From the NCBI GenBank assembly GCA_937125225.1, contig CAKZLE010000020.1:434001-498000 (forward strand): a DNA stretch of 64,000 nucleotides, written 5' to 3'. Source of the DNA: an uncultured Spirochaetia bacterium (GTDB lineage Bacteria > Spirochaetota > Spirochaetia > CAKZLE01). Below the pieces are notes generated by a model. The model was not told the DNA's origin and ran no database searches. It was given only the letters and a program-made list of their open reading frames with translations. The translations under genes and the position numbers were made by a program. Below, in pieces: positions 24,354 to 32,967 of this stretch (position 1 is its first letter; the number at the start of each line of letters is the position of its first letter).

Positions 24354-25257
24354 TCTTATTTTGTGCATGCCTATATGCGATAGTGACATTCCTTTTGAAG
24401 ATATCGAAGGGAATATCGGTATTGAATCTACCTAATTGTTTCAAATACTCCTCCTCACTCATGCGTGTAAGTGCTTCTAATGAGAAGAGTTTCTCATAAT
24501 GGGGTATCCTCTTTCTGAATTCCAAGGTCCATGGAGTCTCTAATGGGTGAAGAAGATGTCCTCTGTTCCAGGGACAGGTCTGCTGACACACCTCACAGTC
24601 TCCGACACGATTACCCAGCTTCTTCTCACCCTCGTCTGACAAACCTTCAACCTGTAGCTGGTAGGAGAGGCATTTTCGCGTATCAAGACTGAACTCAGTA
24701 TGGAGAGCCCCCATAGGACAGGCCTCACGGCACTGGGAACAGTGGCCACATCGGTTCTTCTCTATCTTCGTATTCGGTTCGAGCTCTGCATCGGTGATGA
24801 TACCCCCCAGTGCGAGGAAGGTACCGAACTTCCTCGTGATCAGCAGGGTATGTTTTCCCTGCCAGCCAAGGCCTGCTCTCACTGCGGCAAGTTTGAGAGG
24901 GATGCTCGAGGTCTCTTCACGTGAACTGTCACAGATCTCAGCTCTATAGCCTTCAGCTCTTAGATGATCTCGTAAGGGTTTCAACGGTTTTATCACATCC
25001 AGAAAGAACTCAGACAGGTATAATCTACTCGTTCTCCCTAAGGCTGGGTCATCCCAAGCCGGCAGGGTCATTCCCCCGATATAGATCCCTGTGATAATGA
25101 GTGAAGAGGCCTTCTTCACCGTATTCGCAGGATCGATCCTCTTGGAATCTTTCCACTGATAATCAGTGAAAGGTGCCGCATCAGTGAACCCTATGGTATC
25201 GATGGATTGCTCAGCCGCGATCGATCGTATCCGTTCTTCTAACATACTATTCTTCAT
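24334..25257 (-). CDS. QueG-like epoxyqueuosine reductase family iron-sulfur protein
   Basis: The protein has two 4Fe-4S signatures near the middle: CGHCSQCREACPMGAL with a following CLSYQLQ, and CEVCQQTCPWNRG. The N-terminal part (IDTIGFTDAAPF, AAVRAGLGWQGKHTLLI) matches the cobalamin-binding QueG layout. QueG reduces epoxyqueuosine to queuosine in tRNA. The 307 residues is at the short end, so it may lack the C-terminal HEAT-type extension seen in some forms. The start is ambiguous: ATG at 25257 (overlapping the GNAT gene by 11 bases) or ATG at 25245; I used 25257. Confidence 0.82.
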   Translation of the reverse strand: MKNSMLEERIRSIAAEQSIDTIGFTDAAPFTDYQWKDSKRIDPANTVKKASSLIITGIYIGGMTLPAWDDPALGRTSRLYLSEFFLDVIKPLKPLRDHLRAEGYRAEICDSSREETSSIPLKLAAVRAGLGWQGKHTLLITRKFGTFLALGGIITDAELEPNTKIEKNRCGHCSQCREACPMGALHTEFSLDTRKCLSYQLQVEGLSDEGEKKLGNRVGDCEVCQQTCPWNRGHLLHPLETPWTLEFRKRIPHYEKLFSLEALTRMSEEEYLKQLGRFNTDIPFDIFKRNVTIAYRHAQNKTRSSAP

Positions 25258-25687
25258 TCTGTACCCACCTGTTACGATAGGTGAGATCCTCACGTACCGT
25301 GAAACCCTTCGATTCCCAGAAACCATTACCAAGTTCATTGTCTGCATAGACGACGAGAGCTGCCTTATTGATCCCCTCCTGTTTGAGAGCTGTGAGGACG
25401 GTATCCAACAGCCGGGATCCATACCGCTTATTACGATACTCCGTATCGACTACCATATGGTAGATATAGGCTCTTCGCCCATCATGGCCACAGAGGATGA
25501 CACCAGCGGCTCTCTCTCCATCAGTGAGGATGAAGTTTGTATGTGGGTTTCTCTTGAGGAACTTATCTATTCCCTCTCGAGTGTCATCTACAGAGCGTAG
25601 ACCCATTCCCGGTGTTCTCTTCCACAGTGCGAATATGCTCTCATAATCTTCGATGGTCAATGATCGTATCTCAATCGTGCTTTTCAT
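25247..25687 (-). CDS. GNAT-family N-acetyltransferase
   Basis: The 146-residue protein has the acetyl-CoA-binding motif A (YHMVVDTEYRNKRYGSRLLDTVL) and motif B (AALVVYADNELGNGFWESKGF). It begins with IEIRSLTIEDYESIFALWK, a usual start for the RimI/YpeA group. It would transfer an acetyl group to an amine of a small molecule or protein. It overlaps the QueG-like gene by 11 bases, so they are probably transcribed together. Confidence 0.87.
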   Translation of the reverse strand: MKSTIEIRSLTIEDYESIFALWKRTPGMGLRSVDDTREGIDKFLKRNPHTNFILTDGERAAGVILCGHDGRRAYIYHMVVDTEYRNKRYGSRLLDTVLTALKQEGINKAALVVYADNELGNGFWESKGFTVREDLTYRNRWVQNEE

Positions 25688-25731
25688 ATCTGTTCAGTAT
25701 CTGAAGAAATCTGAATAATTGCAAGAAGAAT

Positions 25732-26670
25732 CTAGAACAAAGGGAGCTGTTTGAGTTTGAAGGATTTGATGCTCTTCCCTGTGATGATGGCATCAGGGGA
25801 AGGCTGTCCTATGAGGATAGGTGAATGTGGGTCATGGAGTCTTCTCCGATTGAGGGCTTTCTCTTCGTTTGATACGGCATAACAGTAGATACAACCATGA
25901 GTACAGCAGTCATAGGTCCCAATATCGAGGTTATCGATACAGCGACAGGCTATTCTTTGATTAGGATCAGCTTTTGCCTCTATGGAGCAACCTAACAGCT
26001 CTTCAATGAGTACCTGATCGATACAGGCGCCATGTTCGATGCCAAAGGAAGAGAGATCTATATCCTCTGCACAGCTGGAGAGTCTTAACCCGTACTGATC
26101 TGCGATGGAGGTAAGACCTTTTGAGAGTCTATGGATATTCTCCAATGAGAGTTGGTAGTCAATGGACTCCCGAGTTCGGTTATGGACTGATCTGTAAAGG
26201 TCAACAAAGCTGATCACACATCTATTGGTAAAGGGATGAAGTCTCTCTACCATCTTCCTGAATGCTCTCAGATGATAATCGATCGTCAGTTCACTACTGA
26301 TGATGATCGGATCGTATCTCCAGATAGTCCTCTTCCTGCCGATCTGCCCACTCAAGGTAATGAAGCTCTTGATGACCTCATCTTTAGCAGGAAGGGCTTT
26401 CTCTATAGCAGATCCATAGGGGGTGATTGTGATCTGAAAATAGTAGGGAAACCCGAGTTCATCGATCTCCTTGAGAAGGGGGAGAATAGGTCTAGGATCC
26501 TTTGTCCAGAAGACTATCATGTCCACAGTCTCAGGAGAGAGTTCTATGCGCGTATAGCGGTGAGGGTTCCTAGGATTCTGGACTAACACGAATCCGGCTC
26601 TCAGGCGCTCGAGGAACCACCTAGGATAGAGGGCTGGGATATCTGTTCTCTTACTTGCACTGATGATCAT
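25732..26670 (-). CDS. DUF1848 family protein with C-terminal Cys cluster
   Basis: The 312-residue protein starts MIISASKRTDIPALYPRWF and continues with VLVQNPRNPHRYTRIELSPE and MIVFWTKDPRP, the pattern of the DUF1848 family. A C-terminal CCTHGCIYCYA motif carries a CxxxCxxC spacing like that of a radical-SAM 4Fe-4S cluster, but at the end instead of near the start. Another Cys pair (ACRC) lies about 15 residues earlier. Family function is unknown to me. It lies upstream of the GNAT gene in the same orientation and 11 bases after the AdaB stop. Confidence 0.8.
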   Translation of the reverse strand: MIISASKRTDIPALYPRWFLERLRAGFVLVQNPRNPHRYTRIELSPETVDMIVFWTKDPRPILPLLKEIDELGFPYYFQITITPYGSAIEKALPAKDEVIKSFITLSGQIGRKRTIWRYDPIIISSELTIDYHLRAFRKMVERLHPFTNRCVISFVDLYRSVHNRTRESIDYQLSLENIHRLSKGLTSIADQYGLRLSSCAEDIDLSSFGIEHGACIDQVLIEELLGCSIEAKADPNQRIACRCIDNLDIGTYDCCTHGCIYCYAVSNEEKALNRRRLHDPHSPILIGQPSPDAIITGKSIKSFKLKQLPLF

Positions 26671-26681
26671 CGTAGCGGTAC

Positions 26682-27164
26682 CTAACGCGGAATGAAGGTA
26701 TTATGTTCTTCAAGGTCTAATAGGCCTCTTTTCATTTCAAGGCCTCCTGCATAACCGACGAGTGACTTATTGGCACCGATGACCCGATGGCAGGGGACGA
26801 TGATGAAGATAGGGTTTCGGTTATTTGCCATACCTACCGCACGGGAGGCCTTCTCGTTCCCTATGGCCTTCGCGATCTCCTTATAACTTCTCGTCTGTCC
26901 ATACGGAATGTCACAAAGGGCCTTCCAGACTCTCTTCTGAAAATCGGTCCCATGGAGTTCTAAAGGGATGGTGAAGTCTCTGCGGGAACCTGAAAGATAC
27001 TCACCAAGCTGTTGAGCTACCAGAACGTGGAGAGGGTTCTCTGTGGTTTCCTGTACGTGTGCAGGGACTAGCTGTAGGGAGAGCAGCGCATGACTAGTAC
27101 ATGCAATCTGAATGATTCCATAGAGGCATCGAAAGTATGAGTAGGTTGGATGGGTATCATTCAT
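26682..27164 (-). CDS. ogt: Methylated-DNA--protein-cysteine methyltransferase (AdaB/Ogt)
   Basis: I place the start at the ATG at 27164, which has AAGGAGA eight bases upstream and overlaps the AdaA-like gene by 8 bases. The 160-residue protein carries the alkyl-acceptor motif PCHR (Cys125) within IIVPCHRVIGANKSLVGYAGGLEMK and the DNA-binding helix KALCDIPYGQTRSYKEIAKA. It repairs O6-methylguanine by irreversible transfer to Cys. It is coupled to AdaA, so the functions of a single E. coli Ada protein are split over two genes, as in some Gram-positive bacteria. Confidence 0.93.
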   Translation of the reverse strand: MNDTHPTYSYFRCLYGIIQIACTSHALLSLQLVPAHVQETTENPLHVLVAQQLGEYLSGSRRDFTIPLELHGTDFQKRVWKALCDIPYGQTRSYKEIAKAIGNEKASRAVGMANNRNPIFIIVPCHRVIGANKSLVGYAGGLEMKRGLLDLEEHNTFIPR

Positions 27165-27717
27165 AAGTCTTATCTCCTTTATCCTTTCTGAAACGATTCG
27201 GCGTAGTACCTGTGGTTCTCTTGAATATTCTGTAGAAGGTCGAGAGGGAGGTGAAACCGGTATCCCAAGCGATCTCGATGATCGGGGCGTCACTATCTGT
27301 CAAGGCGGTCTTGGCCGCATCGAGCCGTCTGTTCTGCAGGTATGCTGAGACAGTCATATGGTACTGCTCTTTGAAGAGTTCGCATAGACGATGCTCTGAG
27401 AGTCCTGATGTACTGAACTTCTGAGTCAATTCGTCGGGATCTCGATAAAAGGTATCGAGGAGCTTTTTGACTCTCTGTGCCTCCTGAGCAGCTGGTTCAT
27501 AGGATACAAGATCTGGTCTGCAACGTTTGCAGGGACGAAACCCTGCGTCGATCGCTTCCTCTGGTGTAGAGAAGAAGAGGGTGTTGTCCCTATTGGGGAC
27601 TCTTGAGCTACAGGAGGGTCTACAGAAGATACCGGTAGTCTTCACCGCATAGTAGAATCTTCGGTCATAGTTGGAGTCATTCGATTGTACTGCAATCCAT
27701 TTCTCATCATCAGTCAT
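27157..27717 (-). CDS. adaA: AdaA-type regulator with Cys4 zinc domain and AraC domain
   Basis: Residues 1-70 form the Ada N-terminal zinc domain: GIFCRPSCSSRVPNRDN with Cys32 and Cys36, then GFRPCKRCRPD with Cys63 and Cys66. One Cys accepts a methyl group from DNA methylphosphotriesters. Residues about 90-180 hold an AraC DNA-binding domain (HRLCELFKEQYHMTVSAYLQ, then IIEIAWDTGFTSLSTFYRIFK). It ends at Glu186, and the AdaB gene starts within its last codons. On methylation it should activate its own operon. Confidence 0.92.
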   Translation of the reverse strand: MTDDEKWIAVQSNDSNYDRRFYYAVKTTGIFCRPSCSSRVPNRDNTLFFSTPEEAIDAGFRPCKRCRPDLVSYEPAAQEAQRVKKLLDTFYRDPDELTQKFSTSGLSEHRLCELFKEQYHMTVSAYLQNRRLDAAKTALTDSDAPIIEIAWDTGFTSLSTFYRIFKRTTGTTPNRFRKDKGDKTYE

Positions 27718-27812
27718 ACCTCACTATACCATGATTCTCAGAACGATTTCTTCTCAATATCATACATCTTATTCAGTGAGGGCTAGAATTCCGAGGAAAT
27801 GAAGATTGCTGG

Positions 27813-27860
27813 TAAAAATGAGAAAGGGATGAAGCCTGTATAGACAGAATTCATCCCTTT
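27813..27860 (-). terminator. Rho-independent terminator of the ribose-type importer operon
   Basis: AAAGGGATGAA and TTCATCCCTTT form a perfect 11-bp stem at 27823-27860. On the minus strand it is followed by CTCATTTTTACC. It lies 25 bases downstream of the ATPase stop. Confidence 0.85.
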
Positions 27861-27884
27861 GATTGGTAGAGCATAGACGAGGAG

Positions 27885-29381
27885 TTAGCAGACTTTGACT
27901 GCTGCTCTCATGATCTCTTCCTGGTCGAATTCATCACGATTGAACTCTCCGGTGATACTACCTTCGTGCATGACGAGTATTCGGTCTGATGATCCCATGA
28001 CCTCTGGGAGTTCTGAGGAGATGAGGATGATGGAGAGACCTTCATCTGCAAGTTCTGTTATGATCCTATGCACCTCTGCCTTTGCCCCGACATCGATCCC
28101 TCGTGTAGGTTCATCGAGAATGAGGATATTAGGCTCGATTGCAAGTGACTTTCCAAGAACGACCTTCTGCTGGTTCCCACCACTGAGATTCTTGATTGCC
28201 TGGAACATCGAGGGAGTCTTGATACTCAACTGGTCGATATAACCGCTGGTGATCGTCTTCTCCTGTCCCTTATCGAGGAAGATGCCAAGTCTCTTCACCT
28301 TGTCGTGAATACTCATGGTAAGGTTGTTCTTGATTGACATCTCTAAGATCACTGCCTCTTCTTTTCTGTTCTCAGGAACATAGGCTATACCAGCCTTCAC
28401 TGCGTCAGCAGGTTGTTTGATATCGAGTCTCTTCCCGTTCATATAGAACTCGCCGGAGTTCTTTTTCACTCCACCATAGATGAGTTTCATCAATTCTGTA
28501 CGTCCTGCACCTACAAGACCTGCAAAACCAAGGATCTCTCCTTTGTGAAGTTTGAAAGATGCATCTTTGATCATTGGGGGGCCACTCACTCCTTTTACCT
28601 CGAACAATACTTCCGTGCCGGGAGGAGTCGTTCTATGGGTATACAAAGATGATAGTTCTCTTCCTACCATCAGTGAGATCAATAGATCATGATTCGCATC
28701 TTTCGTATCGATTGATTTTATATTCGTACCATCTCGAAGAACTACGACCCTGTCTGTGATCTCCATGACCTCTTCGAGTTTATGAGAGATGAACACGATC
28801 GAAATACCGTTCTCCTTGAGTTTTCTCATGATGACGAACAACTGCTCGATCTCTTTACTTGAAAGAGAGGAGGTAGGTTCATCCATGATGAGGATCTTCG
28901 GGTTCGAGATAAGGGCTTTGATGATCTCGACCATCTGCTGTGTCGCGATGGGGAGATTGCTGAGAGTGTGCCTCGGGTCGATATCGAGACCGAGTTGGTT
29001 GATGAACTTACCTGACTCTTTGATCATCAGTTTATGATTGATGAACCCAGCTTTTGTCTTAGGCTCTGAACCCAGATAGATATTCTCTGCAACGGTGAGG
29101 TTCGGGCATAGGTTGAGTTCCTGGAAGATCATCTTGATCCCATCATGTCCGGCATCGTGGGTGCCTTTGTAGTGTTTGACTGATCCCTCCATGGTGAATT
29201 CTCCACCATACTCAGGATAGACACCGGTAAGGACCTTCATCAAGGTTGATTTACCTGCTCCGTTCTCACCGAGCAGACAGACTATCTCACCTCTTTTGAT
29301 ATCGAGATCAACATCTGTAAGGGCTTTTACCCCTCCGAAGTGTTTCGTTATCTTCTTCATTTCCACCAGATTGGTTTCCAT
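27885..29381 (-). CDS. Sugar ABC importer ATPase, RbsA type (double ATPase)
   Basis: The 498-residue protein has two ATPase modules in tandem. The first has GENGAGKST (Walker A, about 38-46) and ILIMDEPTSSLSS; the second has GLVGAGRTE, LSGGNQQKVVLGKSLA and NILILDEPTRGIDVGAK. The degenerate second Walker A is normal for RbsA/MglA/XylG proteins. It energises uptake through the RbsC-type permease in front of it; the stop of that gene and this start overlap by one base (TAATG). Substrate is a monosaccharide, identity unknown. Confidence 0.93.
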   Translation of the reverse strand: METNLVEMKKITKHFGGVKALTDVDLDIKRGEIVCLLGENGAGKSTLMKVLTGVYPEYGGEFTMEGSVKHYKGTHDAGHDGIKMIFQELNLCPNLTVAENIYLGSEPKTKAGFINHKLMIKESGKFINQLGLDIDPRHTLSNLPIATQQMVEIIKALISNPKILIMDEPTSSLSSKEIEQLFVIMRKLKENGISIVFISHKLEEVMEITDRVVVLRDGTNIKSIDTKDANHDLLISLMVGRELSSLYTHRTTPPGTEVLFEVKGVSGPPMIKDASFKLHKGEILGFAGLVGAGRTELMKLIYGGVKKNSGEFYMNGKRLDIKQPADAVKAGIAYVPENRKEEAVILEMSIKNNLTMSIHDKVKRLGIFLDKGQEKTITSGYIDQLSIKTPSMFQAIKNLSGGNQQKVVLGKSLAIEPNILILDEPTRGIDVGAKAEVHRIITELADEGLSIILISSELPEVMGSSDRILVMHEGSITGEFNRDEFDQEEIMRAAVKVC

Positions 29382-30334
29382 TAGTTACTCCTTCGGTTCT
29401 TCATTACATCTACAATAGCGGCTATGATGATGATAGTACCCATAACGAATGTCTGCCAGTATACTGATACCTTCATAAGAACGAGACCATTTCTGATGAC
29501 ACCCATGATCGCACCACCGATGATGAGACCGAGGACTGTACCTGAACCACCTGCTAAGGAGGTACCACCGATCACGGCAGCGGCTATGGCATCCATCTCC
29601 CAGCCCTCTCCGGCTGTAGATTGTGCTGATGAGAATCTTGCTACCAGGAGGATTCCTGTGATAGAGGCGAAGAGTGCTCCGATGACGTAGGTCTGAAGTT
29701 TGACCTTCTTGACATCTACACCTGAGAGACGAGTAGCTTCCTCATTTCCACCAATGGCAAGAACTCTTCTCCCAAAGATAGTCTTATTGAGGATGATATA
29801 GGATATGATCGCGATAATGATCATGATGATTACTGAAGTAGGTATACCCATGAAAGATCCCTGACCGAATGCGATGAATCCAGGATCGATCTTTGAGACT
29901 GGCCAACCTTTAGTGATGATCCATACAGCACCACGTGCCATACTCATCATTCCCAGGGTGACGATGAAGGCGGCGACTCCGACATAGGATACGAGGTATC
30001 CATTGATAAGGCCGATGAATGCACCTGCTATGAGTCCGAAAAGGATCGCAAGCAGGGGATTGACGCCGAGTTCCATACATTTACCGGTTACGACACCAGC
30101 TAAAGCGATGACTGATCCGACTGAAAGGTCGATTCCACCTGTCAGGATGATGAAGAAAACTCCAAGACCTGCGATGACTACATAGGAGACCTGTCTGGCT
30201 ACCAGATAGAGGTTTCTTCCGGACATGAACTTAGGTGCGATTATAGTGATGACCAGCATGATCAGAATCAATGCCAACAGAATAGCTGATTCTTTGAAGC
30301 TGCCCATTTTTTTCAAAATACTCTTTTCTTTCAC
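29381..30334 (-). CDS. Sugar ABC importer permease, RbsC type
   Basis: The 317-residue membrane protein has about nine hydrophobic segments and the RbsC-type motifs: GGIDLSVGSVIALAGVVTGK near residue 65, NEEATRLSGVDVKKVKLQTYV near 200 and AAAVIGGTSLAGGSGTVLGLIIGG near 255. It forms the channel of the ribose-class importer with the ATPase that follows and the binding protein upstream. It starts about 255 bases after the binding-protein gene, with a stable hairpin between the two. Confidence 0.92.
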   Translation of the reverse strand: MKEKSILKKMGSFKESAILLALILIMLVITIIAPKFMSGRNLYLVARQVSYVVIAGLGVFFIILTGGIDLSVGSVIALAGVVTGKCMELGVNPLLAILFGLIAGAFIGLINGYLVSYVGVAAFIVTLGMMSMARGAVWIITKGWPVSKIDPGFIAFGQGSFMGIPTSVIIMIIIAIISYIILNKTIFGRRVLAIGGNEEATRLSGVDVKKVKLQTYVIGALFASITGILLVARFSSAQSTAGEGWEMDAIAAAVIGGTSLAGGSGTVLGLIIGGAIMGVIRNGLVLMKVSVYWQTFVMGTIIIIAAIVDVMKNRRSN

Positions 30335-30522
30335 GGTTATTCTCCATTTGTTACACTATCCCAAACCATGTATTTGACTAGTCCTTCGTTCCTGTTCCTT
30401 CCACGGGGGTGGTGTAGAGATCAGGAAACAGAAGATGTCACCTATGTCCTCATAAGTTTGATCGAACCATTTGCTCGGATGCGGGGGATAAGCATGTACA
30501 TATAATAATTTATCTAAGATGG

Positions 30523-30547
30523 CAGGCTGAAGAGAACCTTCAGCCTG
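30523..30547 (-). promoter_or_regulatory. Intercistronic RNA hairpin after the binding-protein gene
   Basis: CAGGCTGAAG and CTTCAGCCTG make a perfect 10-bp stem with a five-base loop about 45 bases after the binding-protein stop. There is no strong T-tract, so it more likely protects the binding-protein transcript or causes partial termination than full stop. Confidence 0.6.
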
Positions 30548-30589
30548 TCTTATTGATAGGATCCTATCGGGTAGGAGCCTCAGTTCATA

Positions 30590-31540
30590 CTAGTTGAAGA
30601 AGTTCTTCATCTCTGCCATGTATGTATCAGCATTGTCTTTGTTTACAACGAGAACACCGGTGTTCTGAACCTGTTCTACGCTTTCGCCATTGTTTGCTGC
30701 AAGAAGAGTCTCGATTGATAACCAACCCATGTTGTAGGTCTTCTGTACGAGACAGAAATCTACTGTTCCCTCTTTGATTGCAAGAAGTGTGTCTTCGAGG
30801 TCATCGAATCCAGCGATGAGGATATCATCAGTCTTTCCCTGCTGTTTAACGACTGTCGCTGCACCAGGTGCACAGAGTGCTGAGATTCCGAAGAATGCAT
30901 CGATGTCACTGTAGGTCTGCATAAGAGCTTCGACGTTGTTCACTGTATCAGAGATGTTACCTTTGGTATCATTTACTTCGAGGATATTGATTCCTGAACC
31001 TTCAAGAGCTTTCTTGAATCCAGCAGTTCTCTGGTTGAGGTTTGTTGCTCCAAGACCACCCTGAAGGATGACGATGTTATCACCTTTGTTCAGTCTTTTT
31101 ACCATCTCTTCACCTGCTGCATAACCAGCATCTTCGTTTACCGTTCCAACATAAGAGAGAGCTGAAGTAGAAGGGGCAGCGGCATCAAAGGTGATTACCT
31201 TGATTCCTGCTTCCATAGCCTCTTTGATAACTGCGATAAGTCCTGCATCATCAAGAGCTGAGATAGCGATACCATCAACGTCCTGAGCGATAAGGTCTTC
31301 GATTACTTTTACCTGAAGTGAGATATCGAATTTAGCTGGAGCTACATAGTCCACTTCGATTCCATATTTTGCGCCGGCATCTTTGAAACCTTCATAACAT
31401 GGTTCATAATATGGGTGAACACCTTTTGGTACCATTACGAATTCCATAGTACCGTCATCTTCTGTCTGTCCACTTGCGAATGCTGTTGATCCAGCAAAAA
31501 TAAGAGCGATCGTCAATAAAGCTAAAACAATTTTTTTCAT
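30590..31540 (-). CDS. Sugar-binding protein, RbsB type
   Basis: The signal peptide (MKKIVLALLTIALIFAGSTAFA) ends before SGQTEDDG. The mature part has the type-1 periplasmic-binding-protein pattern: MEFVMVPKGVHPYYEPCYEG, DGIAISALDDAGLIAVIKEA, NEDAGYAAGEEMVKRL, and ILIAGFDDLEDTLLAIKEG. It delivers a sugar to the RbsC/RbsA-type partners downstream. It is preceded on the same strand by a SorC regulator gene. Mature Cys residues are few and not at a lipobox. Confidence 0.92.
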   Translation of the reverse strand: MKKIVLALLTIALIFAGSTAFASGQTEDDGTMEFVMVPKGVHPYYEPCYEGFKDAGAKYGIEVDYVAPAKFDISLQVKVIEDLIAQDVDGIAISALDDAGLIAVIKEAMEAGIKVITFDAAAPSTSALSYVGTVNEDAGYAAGEEMVKRLNKGDNIVILQGGLGATNLNQRTAGFKKALEGSGINILEVNDTKGNISDTVNNVEALMQTYSDIDAFFGISALCAPGAATVVKQQGKTDDILIAGFDDLEDTLLAIKEGTVDFCLVQKTYNMGWLSIETLLAANNGESVEQVQNTGVLVVNKDNADTYMAEMKNFFN

Positions 31541-31890
31541 TTAAGAAACCTCCGATTAATTTACTATTTTATATGCAGGTTCTATGCCAACTAACAAAAC
31601 CTGTTGTTAATCTATATTATATAAAGATATAATTCAGTAAGTAGTTAATTAACAAAATGCATAACATTTTCCATTATGATACAAAATGAGTAAAAGTGTG
31701 TAATATTGTGAACCTGATGACACAACTGCGAAACAGAGGGTAACAGTTCATCAGGATCTTGAACAGATGGATCTCAACATATTCTTTTACGAGTTTCTCC
31801 ATGTTGTCTTAAGGTGTGATCGATAAGAACATTCTTTAGAGCAGGGGATTGAGATAATCAAAGATAGGGGGGGGTGGGAGTTGGACCTGG
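31541..31890. promoter_or_regulatory. 350-base region before the RbsB-type gene, with promoter
   Basis: On the minus strand TTGTTA (31592-31597) and TATAAA (31568-31573) are 18 bases apart and about 30 bases before the binding-protein start. The palindrome AACAA-aacctg-TTGTT (31593-31608) overlaps the -35, a possible site for the SorC regulator. The remainder is AT-rich, without a gene, and ends in a run of eight G at 31867-31874 next to the regulator stop. Confidence 0.4.
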
Positions 31891-32832
31891 TTATAGGGTA
31901 GAGACTAACTCTGTAGCGACTCGTTCATCTGTGATGAGGGTGGTAAGGTGGTTCCCTTTCAAGGAGGCTCTGATAGCCTCTACCTTATCGATACCACAGG
32001 CGATGCCGACTCGTTCAGGGATCTTCAGAAGATCATCGAAGGCGATACCGATGATTCGTCTGTTTATCGAAATATCCATATAGTTGCCAGCCTCGTCATA
32101 ACTGTATCCACAGATATGTCCGATAGCACCGGCCTTCTGGATCTTCTCAGCCTCTTCGTAGGAGAGAAACCCTGAGCGGACTAGAGCACTGCTCTCGGGT
32201 GCATTGGAACTTAATCCGACAAAGGCGATATCGATTGATTTTGTCTTCGAAAGGGTCTTCTCTATACTCGGTTCATGGACAAGCAGATCCTTGATGATGC
32301 TGTTCTTCACGACTACCGGACACTGGATAGGGTAATAATCTGCATGAAGGGTCTTTGAGAGGTCTCTTGCGAGCTCTGAGCCATCATATTGGGGATTGGT
32401 CGCACCTAGACCACCCATGAGTTGGATGATCCCTGCCTGAGAGAGTTGATGGGGTCTCATCTGATGGACCATCTGGTAGAGGGTAGTCCCCCATGCGATA
32501 CCGATCTGGATACCGTCTTTGAGCATAGAGTCTGTCAGGTTGGCAGCTGCGGCTCCGATTCGACTGAGAAGAGAGGTCTCATCATCCTCTGAGGGGATGA
32601 CGATGACATCTTTCAGACCATAGGCCTTCTTGAGCTGTTCACCGATAGCGGTCGTCATCGGTGATCCATCCTGGATACGGATCTCGACTATTCCCATCTC
32701 TTTACATTTCTTCAGGATATTGGAGACTGTAGGACGTGAAAGACTGAACTCTTTAGCTATCTGCTGTTGAGATTTCTCATCAATATAGTATCTTCTAGCG
32801 ATCTGTATATATTGATCTCGTCTTCTATTCAC
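31891..32832 (-). CDS. SorC/DeoR-family sugar regulator
   Basis: I place the start at the GTG at 32832 (VNRRRDQYIQIARRYYID), which has GGAGG six bases upstream; an ATG 12 codons earlier has no ribosome site. Residues about 8-50 form a helix-turn-helix (KSQQQIAKEFSLSRPTVSNILKKCKE). Residues about 55-313 are the sugar-phosphate-binding domain (IGIAWGTTLYQMV, YYPIQCPVVV, DIAFVGLS, ACGIDKVEAIRASLKG). It lies directly upstream of the RbsB-type operon and downstream of the dehydrogenase operon on the same strand. It probably controls the importer. Confidence 0.87.
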   Translation of the reverse strand: MNRRRDQYIQIARRYYIDEKSQQQIAKEFSLSRPTVSNILKKCKEMGIVEIRIQDGSPMTTAIGEQLKKAYGLKDVIVIPSEDDETSLLSRIGAAAANLTDSMLKDGIQIGIAWGTTLYQMVHQMRPHQLSQAGIIQLMGGLGATNPQYDGSELARDLSKTLHADYYPIQCPVVVKNSIIKDLLVHEPSIEKTLSKTKSIDIAFVGLSSNAPESSALVRSGFLSYEEAEKIQKAGAIGHICGYSYDEAGNYMDISINRRIIGIAFDDLLKIPERVGIACGIDKVEAIRASLKGNHLTTLITDERVATELVSTL

Positions 32833-32881
32833 GTATTGCCTCCATGTTTGGATAATATCTCTTTTCACTGATGTGAATCAA

Positions 32882-32955
32882 GAGAAAACTCGAACCTGCC
32901 TCTCCTATTCCCCGAATGATCAGCAGGTTCGAGTCTGCCGGTGAGAGTACACCGG
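32882..32955 (-). terminator. Two tandem hairpins after the lpd gene, the second terminator-like
   Basis: On the minus strand CCGGTG/CACCGG (32938-32955) is followed by a 12-bp perfect stem ACTCGAACCTGC/GCAGGTTCGAGT (32888-32934) with a 23-base loop and then TTTTCTC. This probably ends the 2-oxoacid dehydrogenase operon before the SorC gene. Confidence 0.65.
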
Positions 32956-32967
32956 ACTTCAAGAATA

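Noticed and set aside
27165-27293. N-terminal extension of the AdaB/Ogt protein
   Set aside because: It overlaps the AdaA coding region by more than 130 bases; the ATG at 27164 with AAGGAGA is the better start.
31867-31878. Run of eight G as a G-quadruplex
   Set aside because: Only one long run and one GGG follow; the other two runs needed for a quadruplex are missing.
32923-32941. GCAGGTTCGAGTCTGCC as the T-arm of a tRNA
   Set aside because: The loop TTCGAGT looks right, but the 5-bp stem does not pair, and no acceptor, D- or anticodon arm is seen; it is one arm of a terminator-like hairpin.
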